Below are positions 24,201 to 36,800 of a DNA stretch of 64,000 nt, piece after piece. Under the pieces are notes generated by a model that was not told the origin of the DNA, ran no database searches, and saw only the letters and a program-made list of their open reading frames with translations. The DNA lies in NCBI GenBank assembly GCA_026545225.1, contig CM048845.1:77144033-77208032 (forward strand), given 5' to 3'. Positions within the stretch are counted from its first letter, which is position 1; the number at the start of each line of letters is the position of its first letter. Source of the stretch: Cornus controversa (Eukaryota; Streptophyta; Magnoliopsida; Cornales; Cornaceae). The position numbers and the translations under genes are program-made.

Positions 24201-24778
24201 CATAATTTTCTCTGCCTGCGAAGAAAATGGTGGAAAAAGAAAACACATCTATAATTTGATTCTTGGATCCTTACGGTTGCTGTTTTCTTTATTATTTTTT
24301 TCTAAGCTGAAAAAACCAGACCCAATTAACCAGGCATATCTGTGGACTTAGTTGAGTGGATGTCTGTCTGCTTTCATCATCCTCCATGACGGAAAATACA
24401 AGATTCTAATTTCTGATTCCTTTTCTTTTTTTATATAATTTTCTCAGCAACCAAATAGAGAGTAAAGGAAACACAACAAGGATTCTACAAGTCCAAAAGA
24501 ACCCCTACAAAACCCAACAGATGAATCTCTCTGAAATATTCCGATACAACATAAAGAGAAGTTAAATATATAACCATAACTCATAAGCAATGAGCATTAA
24601 ACAAAATTTCTGAAATCTCCAGAAAAGTCACAGCTTTAACACTACAAAACCTGAGGGAAAAACATCAAAAAACCCAGAAATATCATGTAGATAAAAAGTA
24701 CGCAGATTCCAAAAACTTAAGAATTTCACAAAAATAACGAAATCCATCAAATAAGCTCTATAAAACAACACATCAAAC

Positions 24779-24809
<31 letters not shown>

Positions 24810-25068
24810 ATCAATGAAAACCCAGATTGATTATGCAAAAACTGAAGGACCCGAGTGGCCAAAATTGTAGAATTTCAAAGAACAATTGAAACTATTGATA
24901 AAGAGACTGACCAAGAAGTGCCTCGTCCTTGAGATCTTGAATGGATTTGTTATGGGGAGGGAAGTTGAAGTCATCGACGGCAAGAGCAGAAGGAGCATTT
25001 ACCCCTGCGATTGCTGTAGTGGAAATGGAAGAACGAGCCGGTGACGAAGACAATGAACTGTTACTCAT
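21220..25068 (-). CDS. SAMBA: SAMBA, plant APC/C regulator (three exons)
   Basis: Exons in transcription order are 25068-24912, 24165-24055 and 21266-21220, giving 104 residues; Arabidopsis SAMBA has about 100. All junctions are GT-AG and keep frame. The protein begins MSNSSLSSSPARSSISTTAI, then FNFPPHNKSIQDLKDEALL, the conserved core VLKSDLMAALNKEVKSLDED, then WMFDGPRSRINHISRPG, and ends GGHHHKHMEVTKDRH. I recognise this pattern from the SAMBA family, known to bind APC3 and restrain the anaphase-promoting complex, affecting A2-type cyclin turnover and organ size. Exon 1 has a Ser/Thr-rich tail. An alternative donor and acceptor frame would extend the end to NSAEDHLVPVGY at 21161, but it needs a weaker donor; the GTAGGT donor fits the family tail. 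Assignment is from memory. Confidence 0.8.
21267..24054 (-). other. SAMBA intron 2 (2.8 kb)
   Basis: AT-rich intron with a poly-C run (about 22924-22940), pyrimidine-rich stretches and a SINE-like piece near 23900. I see no further exon in it. Confidence 0.6.
23900..23990 (+). mobile_element. tRNA-derived SINE-like sequence
   Basis: An A-box-like TAGACCAAGTGG (23907) and a degenerate B-box-like GATTTGAGTCT (23951-23961) lie 44 bp apart, the spacing of a tRNA. A GTGTGTGTG tract follows. The B box is a poor match, so the call is tentative. Confidence 0.4.
24166..24911 (-). other. SAMBA intron 1
   Basis: A 746-bp intron with a GTCAGT donor and CTGCAG acceptor; it includes a (GA)n run near 24783-24805. 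Nothing else is recognised. Confidence 0.7.
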
Positions 25069-25945
25069 CTCGTTTATTTTCTTCCCTTTTCCCGGAAAAT
25101 TAGTCAGCCAGAAAATTTTCCAACCATTGGCTTATTAGTTCTCTCTCCCCTTCCCACTTCATAATCATAAGAACGGTAAAAATTAAAGTGGAAGAGTGAA
25201 ATTACAATTTGAGGTGCACTTATTTGTAAAGGTATAAGGATGGGAGCTGTAATATATTAACCTAGTTGAGGGTAAATTAGAGAAATTAAATCCACCTTTA
25301 ATATGAACCAGGTCATTCCGTTCCCAAAGACGTGGATCAATGGAAATCAGAATCAAGACCGGCCATCTCACATTCTCTCTCTAAAATCACAAACTTATAA
25401 TGGGTGATGATTAATATCGAGATTTGGGGCTGAGGCAAATTCAGTGAACCAATTCTTGAGGTAAAATTTTACCATTCTTCTTTTAGTTAGGGCTCCATAA
25501 ATCGATACAAAAATTTGTTTGTATATATGTATATACGTGTGTATATATATGTGTGTGCGTGTGTTTGTTTGTATGTTTGGTATTGAAGTAATACAAAACT
25601 GCTGGATCATTTTTATTCAGTGGAACGAAACTCTGTGTTTTAAATTGTGTTGCTTCTCAATCTCCCAAGTCTTGAATAGGTTTTTGTAGTTTGTACACAA
25701 CGCCTTCTAAAAAGCTGTATCTTTTTTCAATTGAATCAAATGTGGAATAGATTGAATTTAAATCCAAAATTTAGTTCGATGTAGAAGTCTGATGAATAAA
25801 TTGGTTACTCACGCATTGATGCTTTGTCGGTGAGTGAGACACTGAGGGTTTAATTGTGAAGCTTTTTCTTTGGTAGAATTTGGTATTAAGCTAATTAAGA
25901 CTTTATATATATGATTAAATGTATATGTATATGCTATGCAATGGT
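25069..25945. other. intergenic region upstream of SAMBA
   Basis: Presumed SAMBA promoter and spacer up to the LINE insertion. It holds alternating GT/AT tracts near 25515-25570; no gene is supported. Confidence 0.5.
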
Positions 25946-25958
25946 AACAAATAAGTAG

Positions 25959-26895
25959 AACAACACATTGCCAACATTGTCAACCCTTTCGGTGACATCT
26001 CCACACTGCCCCCTCCAACCTCAAACCAAGATGACCTTATCCAGTGGATCCCATCACCCAACAAACAGTTCTCTATTCAACACACCTACAATTACCTTCC
26101 CTAATGTGCCTTGCCATGGTCTTGTTTGGTTCACCAACTTCATTCTGAAGCATTCTTTTTGCCTCTGGCTTGCGATCAATGAAAAATTACTTACAAAAGA
26201 TAAAATCCAGCTCAATTATCTGATGCACAATTTCTGTTCTCTGTGCTTGCAAAACACTGAATCCCATGATCATATTCTCAGCAAATGCACATTCTGCAGT
26301 TCAATTTGGAATGAACTTCAAAGCAAATATGTCATCCAACTCAGTATCTCAAATTGGCAAAGCTTTCTGATCCAAGCCTCTTCAAACTGGAAACAAAAAG
26401 ATAAATCAAGTCAAACCCTTGTTGCCAAACTTTGCTTGGCAAGCTATGTTTATCATATGTGGAGGGAGAGAAACCATAAATTATTCAAAGATGTTTCATC
26501 TACAACCAAAAAAACCCTTACCTCCATTGTTGATTATGTGACAATGCGTCTATTTACCGTCAGAAATCCCAATTGCCCACATGCCCATAATGTTGCCTCG
26601 AGATGGAACCTCCCCGATTATTTTTTTGATCTTGCAGAAAACAACATGTTCCACTTTTTTCCCCCTTAGCTTCGTCCATTAGTGTAACTCTTGTTCCTTC
26701 CAGCTGCGTCTAAGGTGGTTTTGAGTTACTGTTAGGGATGGTTCTGTTTTGGGCTATTTTCATAGTCTTTTGAATCACTTGATTGTATTGAGCCAATAGC
26801 CTGTTTTGTCTTAATCCCTTTGGGCCTGGGGTATACCCCTTGTAAATTTGTGCAGTTTTTCTCCTTTTTTATACAACTTTATGTACTGCAAAAAC
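25959..26895 (+). mobile_element. 5'-truncated L1-type LINE remnant with 13-bp TSD
   Basis: The open frame 25968-26669 encodes the C-terminal end of a plant non-LTR reverse transcriptase polyprotein: a zf-RVT domain with HGLVWFTNFILKHSFCLWLA, the Cys-His cluster CSLCLQNTESHDHILSKC, then WNELQ and a MWRERNHKLF-like tail. A 225-bp 3' UTR follows. The 13-mer AACAAATAAGTAG occurs at 25946-25958 and again at 26896-26908, a textbook target-site duplication that sets both ends. Endonuclease and reverse transcriptase core domains are missing through 5' truncation, the normal fate of LINE copies. The terminal A tract is short. The retained frame is open throughout. Confidence 0.9.
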
Positions 26896-26908
26896 AACAA
26901 ATAAGTAG

Positions 26909-27805
26909 TACACTAACACAATGAAGGAGAGAAACACAACACTACAAAACGTCGCCTAGGTCCAATTTTAGTGAGATCTGCATGATATCCCTTGAGATGA
27001 TTTGGCTTGAAATTTCTTCTGAAGAGTATATAAATCATGACCGGTGGCTTGGTAATGACAAGATTTCTGTCATTAAACTTGCACTTCCAGTATGGATAAT
27101 TATTTGTTAGATTTCAATTCAATATAGTGAAGTAGGATTAGATATCAATTCTTATATATTATATGTACAAGTATTGATATTGTTGCCATGAATCTCGGTG
27201 ATATAAATTCTAGGAGAGGGATTTTTTTTTTGATAAGTAATTTCAAGGAGAGGGAATAAGGACAAAATTCATAGAAAAATTAAAACTTAAAAGGTGGAAT
27301 GTTCTTGGCTAAAAACTGAAGTTGACAAAACTGACTTTCTTTATGATTTTACCACGTGATTGTTCTTGGTGGGATTCAAAATGTTCAAAGATATTTAATA
27401 CAGACCTTGATCTCTATAGGGAATTTAAAGTTCACTTTTTATTTTCATTTATTTATTAATTTTGTTGTTTTTTCATATTTGTTTGTTTTGCCAAGAAAAT
27501 TTGTTCTTCATTGATATGTAAACCTTGGTATTGCTTTTGAGAAAATCTAATATCGCGTACAAGTCCTGATTTATTACCTAGACATGGTAATATTAAGATA
27601 CAATAGAACATGTTTTATAAAGCTACCATTTGGATTTTTCCAGACATTGATGGTATCTAAGAATAATCATTTTGCTGAAATTTATGGATGTTTGATGCTA
27701 AGTTGAGATGAGAAGCAACTGAGCATTTTTGATATCCTAGACTTCACAGCTGAAGTATTATGTATCCATAATCTCCATTTTTCTATTTCCTGTATCAGCT
27801 GTTCG
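26909..27805. other. region upstream of the PIG-X gene
   Basis: Presumed promoter and leader of the PIG-X gene. No TATA box stands out and no other gene is supported. Confidence 0.45.
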
Positions 27806-30800
27806 ATGGAAATTCAACATTTTCAAATGTGGGTTAATCTGATAGTGGGGATTCAGTTGATTTTTCTTGCTGGCATTGGCTCTTGCATGCATAGTTCTTC
27901 GTTTTCCGGTGAGGTAAGTGACTGCCTTCTATGATAATAGTTATATTTGTATTGAACATGGTAGTTCTAATTTTCTATCATTCAACTTACTTTTCTGAGC
28001 CCAAAAATGTAAAAAGTTCTGTACCACGTTGTTTTAGTTATTTATGTTGCTTAATTGGACCATCTTATTTTTATTCAACTTCTTGAACTTGATGCTCTCT
28101 TTATTTTTAAAATTTTCAGCCAGGCAGGTGTAATTCAAATTATGATGCCAACAGCCAGAGTATTGAGGGCTTGCCTTGTCTAGAGAAATATATATCGGAG
28201 CCTTATTTTGAGAAACATGATAGCTTACTTGATTCAGATTTCAAAGATTTCTTAGCCCATGAACTTCCCTTTGGATCATGTGAAATGCTGCAGGATAACC
28301 ATGATCTTGTGCCAAGATTGTCAGTGCTGCATCGCCATCTAATTGGTGAAGGTTCTCATCGACATCTATCTTCGTCCATCATATTTAACATCCAGTCGGA
28401 GTCCATATCTAAGCTACCTACACACTTTTGTGAGGCCATTATCATTGAAAGACTGCCCTCCGGAATTTTTGCAGATCCATTTGAACTTCAACATCTTATC
28501 CAGCGCGGTGGTAAACTCCTATCCATATTCTTGAAACAAAGTTAGCATGGTTGTCTTTACCCAAGGTTTAAAAGTTTTAATCATTTGATGCAGTCTTTAT
28601 GGATGCTGCTGTTTTTGGAGACATAAACTTAGAGCTGCCTTCATTTGTTTCAAATCGCTCTGTTGTCGAGGTCCACATTGATGTTAGTCCTAATATATTA
28701 TCAAGACATAAGAATAGATTGGAAATCAACGTTGAGCTTCCATTACATGCACGTTACCCGGTATGTGAAAAAGTGCTTTTGAAAAGTTAAAAAGGTTTAT
28801 ATTTAGATGTTACTTATGTGGAATGTTAGATTATCAATTCACTAAACATCAACCTAGAGTTTTATGCTGCTTATTGAATGTACTTCAAATCTCCAGTTTT
28901 CTGGTTAATATCGATAAGGATGCTGTTTACAAAATGGTCCAAACTTATTGGTTATTTTTCAATAAGTAAATTGTACAAAATTGTATTATCATCAACCCAT
29001 ACAAAACTATGTTAAATAAGAACCTTTTTTTTTCTCATACCCAAAGCCCCCTCCTCGGGGAGAAAGGAAAAAGAAAAAGAAAAATTTAATGGAGAAGACC
29101 TAGATACTTGACCGTACATTGTCCCCGCCTAATTGTCACATAGAAGTAGAGAATATGCATCCATAACATTGAATTCTGCACCTCATTTTTGAAGACTGAA
29201 ATTTACAATAAACGCAACCTTTTGGTCTTCTACAATCCCTTCTTCTTATACATCTCTCTCTTTTTAGAATAAGGTTGTTATGTGATAACATTCCATTGGA
29301 ATGGTAGCTTCAAAATACTTAAAGGACTTGTAGAGTCTGATTTAGACAAGAAATAAACCACGCCTTACAGAAATTTAATTATTTATCTCCCAGCAATAAA
29401 TATAACCCTTTGTTCTCTATAATTTTGCTATCACAGAAATCCTGCAGACAACAAGATCGTCGATAGCAGTCTTTGTTGCTTCAATTAGACCTGATATTCA
29501 ACCAATAGTTCCAACTGTGAAGTGCTGGTTATCTTTGAAAGAACTTATACACTAGACATTGTTATATAGAGTGAAATTCACACATTTTATCATAGTTTAT
29601 ATGGCATAAGGTATCTGTTGAGAAAATAAGCCTCCAATCACGTACCACCAAATATTACGATGTGACGATAAGTAAACAAGCACGAAGCAATTTGAAAGAA
29701 CACACCAAGAATTATACGTGGTTCGGCTTGTATTCTCAACAAATTGGTATCAGAGCTTCAAGGTGCACAAAAGGTGTTTGATGAAAATCTTGTCTAGATT
29801 TTTCTTTATAACATGAGTGTTGTTCATCTTGGGCACTTGTGACAATTATGACTGGTAATATTGTCACATAGTACAAGGTGGAGAGATTTGATGGTAAAGG
29901 TAGTTTCACCCTACGACAAAGGGAGGGCGAAGGACATCCTAATTCAATAAGGTTTAGTGCGGGTGTTGAAAGGGAAGGATGGAAAGCCAGAAAAAATGTC
30001 AGTTTATGATTGACAGGATATAGAGTCAAGGTGTGTTAGCACTATTCGACTCTATATTGGAGATTACATTATTAACAATGTTAATGGAGAGGATTTGGCG
30101 CCGAAGTTAGAGAAGCTCTATCTAGCGAAGAGTCTCACTACTATATTCAATCTGAAGCGGGATTTGTATAAGCTAAAGATGAAGGAAGGCGGAAACCTCT
30201 TGGAGCACATGAATGAATTTCATGGAATTGTTGACCAGCTTGAAAATGTCAATATGAAAATTGAAGAAGACAAAACCCTATTGCTTCTTACTTCATTTTC
30301 AGATTCCTACGAGAACATAGTGATTACTGTCTTGTATGGCAAGGATACGATGAAGATGGAGGAAGTTGAGTCGACTCTCTTGTCCAACGACAAAAGAAAA
30401 TCTCCTGTTGATGAGAGTTCAAGTTCGGCTATAGTTGTTCATTGGCATAATAAGGGAAGGCAGACCAACCAGGGAGCTAGTGATAGCAGCATGTCTAGAT
30501 CAAGGGGTGGAGAAAATGGTAAGCAATGCCACAGATGTCGTGAGTGGGGCCACATTAAGAAGAATTGTCCACGTGCAAAGTGGAAGGATGATGGTGGCTC
30601 AGAGAATGAATCTATCACAAATTCTTGGTGATAACAACCTTAGGGATGTTCTCACAATTTTCAAAGGTGACGCTCTTACTCAACATGAGTGGTTTTTGTT
30701 GACAAAATAGGAAGAGAATGAGGGGAATCGAATGAATTCTTCTTTATAGTTTTGCAACTAGGTTTACAGATTTATTTATAGACTAGGTGAGACAATCGAT

Positions 30801-33800
30801 TTCTCAACCTTAGCCTAGAAGATCGGAAGAGAAAAATAGAGTAACAAAAGAATAGGAGCTAACCTAGTTTCCTCTCCTTACTCCTAGGATAAGATAAACT
30901 TAAATTTAAACTAATAAAGATAAAGATAAAATTTCAAAATATTCATCGCTCCCCCTCAAGCTGGACTGTAGACACTTATCATTCCCAGCTTGTCAATCAT
31001 TTTGTCGAAGGCTAGTCTTGCAAGGCTCTTTGTCAGAACATCCGCAACCTGTTCAGTTGTAGTAACATAGGTCATACAGATCACTCCTGTCTCAATTTTC
31101 TCCTTAATAAAATGCTTGTCAACCTCCACATGTTTAGTCCGGTCATGAAGTACTGGATTGTGACAAATACTTAGGGCAGCTCTGTTGTCACAAAAAAGTT
31201 TGATAGGTTCTTGATAACACAACTTTAGTTCTTCCAGTAACATTTTTATCCACAATACCTCACACATTCCTTGAGCCACGACCCTGAACTCAGCTTCAGC
31301 GCTACTTCTCGCCACCACAGCCTGTTTTTTACTTCTCCAAGTCACCAAATTTCCTCACACAAAGGTGCAATACCCGGATGTAGATCTTCTATCATCAATG
31401 GAACCTGCCCAATCTGCATCAGTAAAAACTTCAACCCCTCTTTTAGAACCTTTCTCAAAGTATAATCCTCTTCCAGCAGTTCCTTTCAAGTACTTCAAGA
31501 TGCGGTATACAGCATCTAGGTGTGCTTCACATGGTGAGTGCATAAACTGGCTCACAGTGCTAACGACAAAGGCAATGTTAGGCCTAGTATGCGATAGGTA
31601 TATCAACTTACCTACCAAACGTTGGTATCTCCCTTTATCAACCGGTACACTATTTGCGCAACTTCCCAGCTTACCATTAGGATCCATTGGTGTTTCAACA
31701 GGACGGCAATCAAGTAGACCAGTTTCTGTTAGTAAGTCAAGTATATACTTCCTTTGTGAGACTGTGATTCCCGTTTTGTTCCTCAACAACTCCATTCCTA
31801 GGAAATAACGTAACTGTCCCAAGTCTTTGATCTCAAATTCAGCTGCCAGGTTCTTCTTTAGTCTTTCCATTCCTCCCCATCATCATCGGTTAGGATAATA
31901 TCGTCAACATAAACAATCAGCACCGTTACCTTACTCCCCTTGTGTTTAATAAACAGGGTGTGATCAGTATGAGCTTGTTTATAACCTTGTAGTTTAACTG
32001 CCTTTGAAAAACGATCAAACCATGCCTGTGGTGATTGCTTCAGCCCATAAAGAGATTTCTTCAACCTACATACTCTCCTTTGATCCTTTCCTTTGTCAAA
32101 TCCCGGTGGGAGATCCATATACACCTCTTCCTCTAACTCACCATTAAGGAGTGCATTTTTGACGTCTAATTGTTGTAACTTCCAGTCCAAGTTTGCAGCA
32201 ATAGAAACCAGGATTCGGATGGTGTTCAGCTTCGCAACTGGTGCAAAAGTTTCCGAATAGTCAATCCCATAAGTCTGTGTAAAGCCTTTCGCGACCAATC
32301 TGGCTTTGTATCTTTCTATTGTGTCATCTGAGTTGAATTTTACCGTAAAGACCCACTTGCAGCCAACGGGAGTCTTTCCCTCAGGTCTGGTTACAACCTC
32401 CCATGTTCCATTTTTTTCCAATGCTCTCATTTCTTCAAGTACCGCTTGCTTCCATTCTGGCACTTTCAGTGCTTCTTCCACACTACGAGGTATCTCTGTA
32501 TTCTCAAGTCTAGACACAAATGTTTGGACAGCAGGAGCAAGGTGATTATAAGAGACATAGTAAGAAATTGGATGTTGAGTACATCATCGGACTCCTTTTC
32601 GCTCAGCTATAGTCTTATGGAGATCATTAACAGTAGGTAAAGTGATAGGAAGTTTACCTGTTTCAGGCTCCGGTTCAGATTCTTGGTTTTGCTTAGTAAA
32701 CATGGGTTGCTCTATATATTGAGTGTGGTTTCGCCTTGAATAAACACGAAGCTCTCTATGTTGTTGTGATTCCTCTCCTTGCTGTAAATTAATGTTAGGC
32801 AGTGACTTATTTGGCACATTAGAATTTGGGGACGAGTGATTTTGAAAAGAGATGGAGATTGTGGTAACGGTTGGCTAGGGGAAGATGACTCGATTGTGGT
32901 TGGGACACCGGAGACAGAGTTTGGCACATTGGAGAGAGATGGAGAAGGGGCAAGTTCCCAAAAATTGTCTTTTGCTTGGATGTTCTCCCCCTGAAGGGAA
33001 TTTTGGGTATAAAATGGTGAGGTCTCGAAGAAGGTGACATCCATAGTGACAAACATTTTCTGTGTGGTTGGGAAGAAACATTTGTAGCCCTTTTGTGTAG
33101 ATGAGTAGCCAAGGAAAATACATTTGAACGACCTAGGATCTAATTTGGAGCGGCTTGGAGAGTGGTTGTGCACAAAGGTGATACATCCAAAAACCTTAAG
33201 GGATAGAGAGCTAAGCATACGAGTTTGTGGATAGAATTGGAGGAGCCTATTCACGGGTGTTTGGAATTGTAGGACACGACTAGGCATGCCATTGATGAGG
33301 TAGGTTGCAGTAAGGATAGCATCACACCAATAGTTATTGGGGACATTAGACGTAAACATAATGGATCGTGCAACTTCTAAAAGGTGTCTATTCTTCCTTT
33401 CAGCGATGCCATTTTGCTGGGGTGTATCATAACACGAGCTTTGATGGATTATACCATTGTTAGCTAGATAGGGTCCAAGAATAGTGTTAAAATACTCTCT
33501 TCCATTATCTGTGTGAAAGATCTTAATTTCCCCTTGGAATTGGGTTTTAATCATGGTATGAAAATTTTTAAAAATTTGTTCTGCGTCTGATTTTTCTTTC
33601 ATGAGATACACCCAAGTCATTCTAGTATGTTCATTAATAAAGGTTATGAACCACCTAAAACCATTCCTATTTTTTATACAAGAAGGACCCCATATGTCGT
33701 TATGAATCATGGAAAAGGATTAGATGGCTTATAGGGTTGTGGTTTAAAAGTAGCAGGATGGTAGCTAATTGACATGCTTCACAAAGAAATTGAACAAGCT

Positions 33801-36800
33801 CTTTATTAGAAAACAACTCAGGAAACAAATGTTTTAAGTAAAGAAGATTGGGATGGCCCAGCCTACGATGCCATAACATTTTTTTTGATTGTTTGTCAAA
33901 GAAGAAAAATCACCACTTGTAGTGAGAGCTTGTTTAAATACCTCGAAACCATTCACAAAATAGTAGAGCCCACCATGTTCCTTAGCATTGCCAATTCTTT
34001 TCCCTGATTGATCCTGAAACACACACTTAACATGTGAGAATTGGGCTAGACAGTTCAAATCCTTGGTTATCTTACTAATAGATAATAAATTACACTTCAA
34101 TCTAGGAACATGGAGAACATATTTTAAGACCAATTCAGGGATAATTTGAATATCACCAGTCCCTGCTACAACAGAGAATGTACCATCTGCAACTTTGATC
34201 TTTATATTTCCAGCACTAGGGGTATAAGAAAAAAAGAGATCACTTGGCTTGTCATGTGGTCGGTTGCACCTGAATCTAATATCCAAGTTCCACAAATATC
34301 ACTATGATTAGACTCAGTAGAAAGGCATATACCTCGGATAGCCAGGAGGGAATTGGGCTGTGATGGACTCAAAAGTTTGTAAAACTGTTCTAGTTGTTCC
34401 TTGGTCAATGAGATCTGCTGGAACTTGCTGCCGTCCTTTTCAGTCACACTCAGCTAGGATGAATTGGCTTGGGAGCTTCGCCCATCTCGCCGGGTTGTCT
34501 TTTCTCTCCAGTTCGCGGGTCTACCATGGATTTTCCAACACGTTTCGCGAGTATGGTGTGGTTTGTTGCAGTGATCACACCATAATTGTCTTCGATTGGA
34601 CCGGTTTGCAGTTGAGCCTCCATTAGCCATCTCGGTATTTCGGGCCACCATAGCAGAGTTATCGAGATTCCGGGCTGCCATCACAGAGCTATCTGGATTA
34701 ATCTGGTCTTTAGAGTCTCCAAGCATCCTCTTCTTCCTACTCTCCTCACGTCTCACTTTTGCTAATATATCATCGATGTGTGGCAGGGGTCGTAAAGCAA
34801 GCATTCGGCCTCTTACTTCATCCAACTCTTTATTCAAACCAGAAACGAAGTCGTAGATTCGCTCTCTATCGACGATCCTTCGGTATAAAGTGGCGTCTTC
34901 TTGGCAATGCCAGTTATGTGTGTTGAACATGTCCAATTCCTACCAGAGTGTAGTCAGGTTGCTGTAGTAATCCGTGACACTCAACTCTCCTTGTTTCAAG
35001 GTCCGAGCGGTGTCTCTTAAGTTGCACATCTGAGTGGAGTTGTCCACATCTGAATATCTCCTAACCACGACATCCCACATAGTCTATGCAGTAGGATAGA
35101 AGATGAAGTTGTGGCTGATTGAGTTCTCAACATCCCATGTTGGAAAGGTAGGATCGGTCTCAGCGGGTTTGGGCTTCTTACCATTGATGTAGCCCGATTT
35201 TCCATGGCCACGAATGACAATCTGCACTGATGTGGACCACGACAGGAAGTTTTTTCCATTGAAACGATGGGCTGTGATTTGAAGGGATGCTGAGGAAGAA
35301 TCGGAAGCAGATACTTGAGGGGCCATTGATGGGGCCAACTGGATAGGTTTGGATGAAACCTCTGAACTTCCAGAATTTTCCCCTTTTTCCCCTGTTGATG
35401 CCGATTTATACATTCTCCTCAACTATTTGGCCAGCTCTGATACCATGTTGACAAAATAGGAAGAGAATGAGGGCAATCGAATGAATTCTTCTTCATAGTT
35501 TTGCAACTAGGTTTACAGATTTATTTATAGACTAGGTGAGACAATCGATTTCTCAACCTTAGCCTAGAAGATCGGAACAGAAAAACAGAGTAACAAAAGA
35601 ATAGGAGCTGACCTAGTTTCCTCTCTTTACTCCTAGGATAAGATAAACTTAAATTTAAACTAATAAAGATAAAGATAAAATTTCGAAATATTCAACAGTT
35701 TTTAGATTCGGGTTCATCGAACTATATTTGCTCTGTGAAAAAATGTTTTGATTCATTTAAAGAACTTGATTGTAGTTCTTTGACATTGCCTAATGGTAAC
35801 AAATGTGTCGTTGTGGGCGTGGGAACGGTGAAGTTCAAAATGTTTGATGGGGTGGAACGCACTTTAGGGGATGTAGTTTACGCATCCAAGTTGTGGTGTA
35901 ATCTAATTTCCTTGAGCCGGTTGGACTCCATGGACTGCAAGGACTCCATTGTAGGGGGAGTCATGAAGATCACCAAGGACTGCATAGTATTAATGCAAGG
36001 AGAACAGAGTGGAGGTTTGTATCGTCTAATGGGGAGTACCAATGACACTCAGACTTCGATTGTTGATAGGAAACGGGATGCACATGGTAACAAGATTTTG
36101 AGACGTGTTTCATTTGATTTATCGAAGACATAGGTTGCACATTTCTAGACAAACGTGGGTGAGATGAAACTTCCTGCTTGGAGAAGGGTTGCATCGAAGC
36201 CCCCTTCCAAAGTCACTTGATAGTGTTGACTTGACACAGTTTACATGAATACATTGGCCGTGCAGATCAAGTGGGAGTATTGTTTCATACTTGATTTGAG
36301 TTATGTGCAGTTGGGGTTTGAAAGACCAATGGATTGTTTGTGGATTTGCATACGGGAGCCTTGTGTATTGAAGACTTGTCAAAAAATTTGCTTAGGGAGA
36401 TTGTTGGGTTGGTTCAAATTCCTATTATAATTAGGTTTCTATTATAGAGTTGTATTTTATTAGGTAATTTCTTAACATGCAAGTCTTGGTTTCAAGGAAA
36501 GAAATTTTTTGTTAGGCAAGTCTTGGGCTCTAAGGAATTGTAATCCTTGTCCACCAAGGAATTGGATTTTGGGTTTTATAAATAGTTACCTATGTTATAG
36601 GTTGAGACTCGTGAGAAGAAAAGAGGCAATACTCTCTTTGAAATTGAGAGGTCACTCTTATTGTTTTTGAGAGGGCACTTAGAGAGATAATTTTTGTTTA
36701 GAATTTGCGATTTCCTTTTGAGTAAGATTTGGTGTATAAGGGTTAAGAGTTGAGAGTTGAGCGTACGCTTCATACAATTCTTCAACTTATATTGTTAAAA

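Larger units (their letters stand above)
30697..35697 (-). mobile_element. inner Ty1-copia element, about 5.0 kb, nested (fossil)
   Basis: It lies on the minus strand inside the internal region of the outer element. LTRs are at 30697-30947 and 35446-35697, and a 5-bp duplication GTTTT flanks it (30692-30696 and 35698-35702). The primer-binding site lies at 35434-35445 and the polypurine tract (GAGGGGGAGCG) near 30948-30958. On the minus strand the order is gag with a CCHC-like zinc knuckle (about 35.4-34.45 kb), protease (LDSGATDHM, about 34.3 kb), integrase (about 33.7-32.7 kb), reverse transcriptase with YVDDI (about 32.5-31.4 kb) and RNase H (about 31.35-30.96 kb), the copia order. All domains are present, but the coding region is interrupted several times, so it looks dead. 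The LTRs differ by about 3 percent, suggesting roughly 1-2 million years at usual plant rates. Confidence 0.92.
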
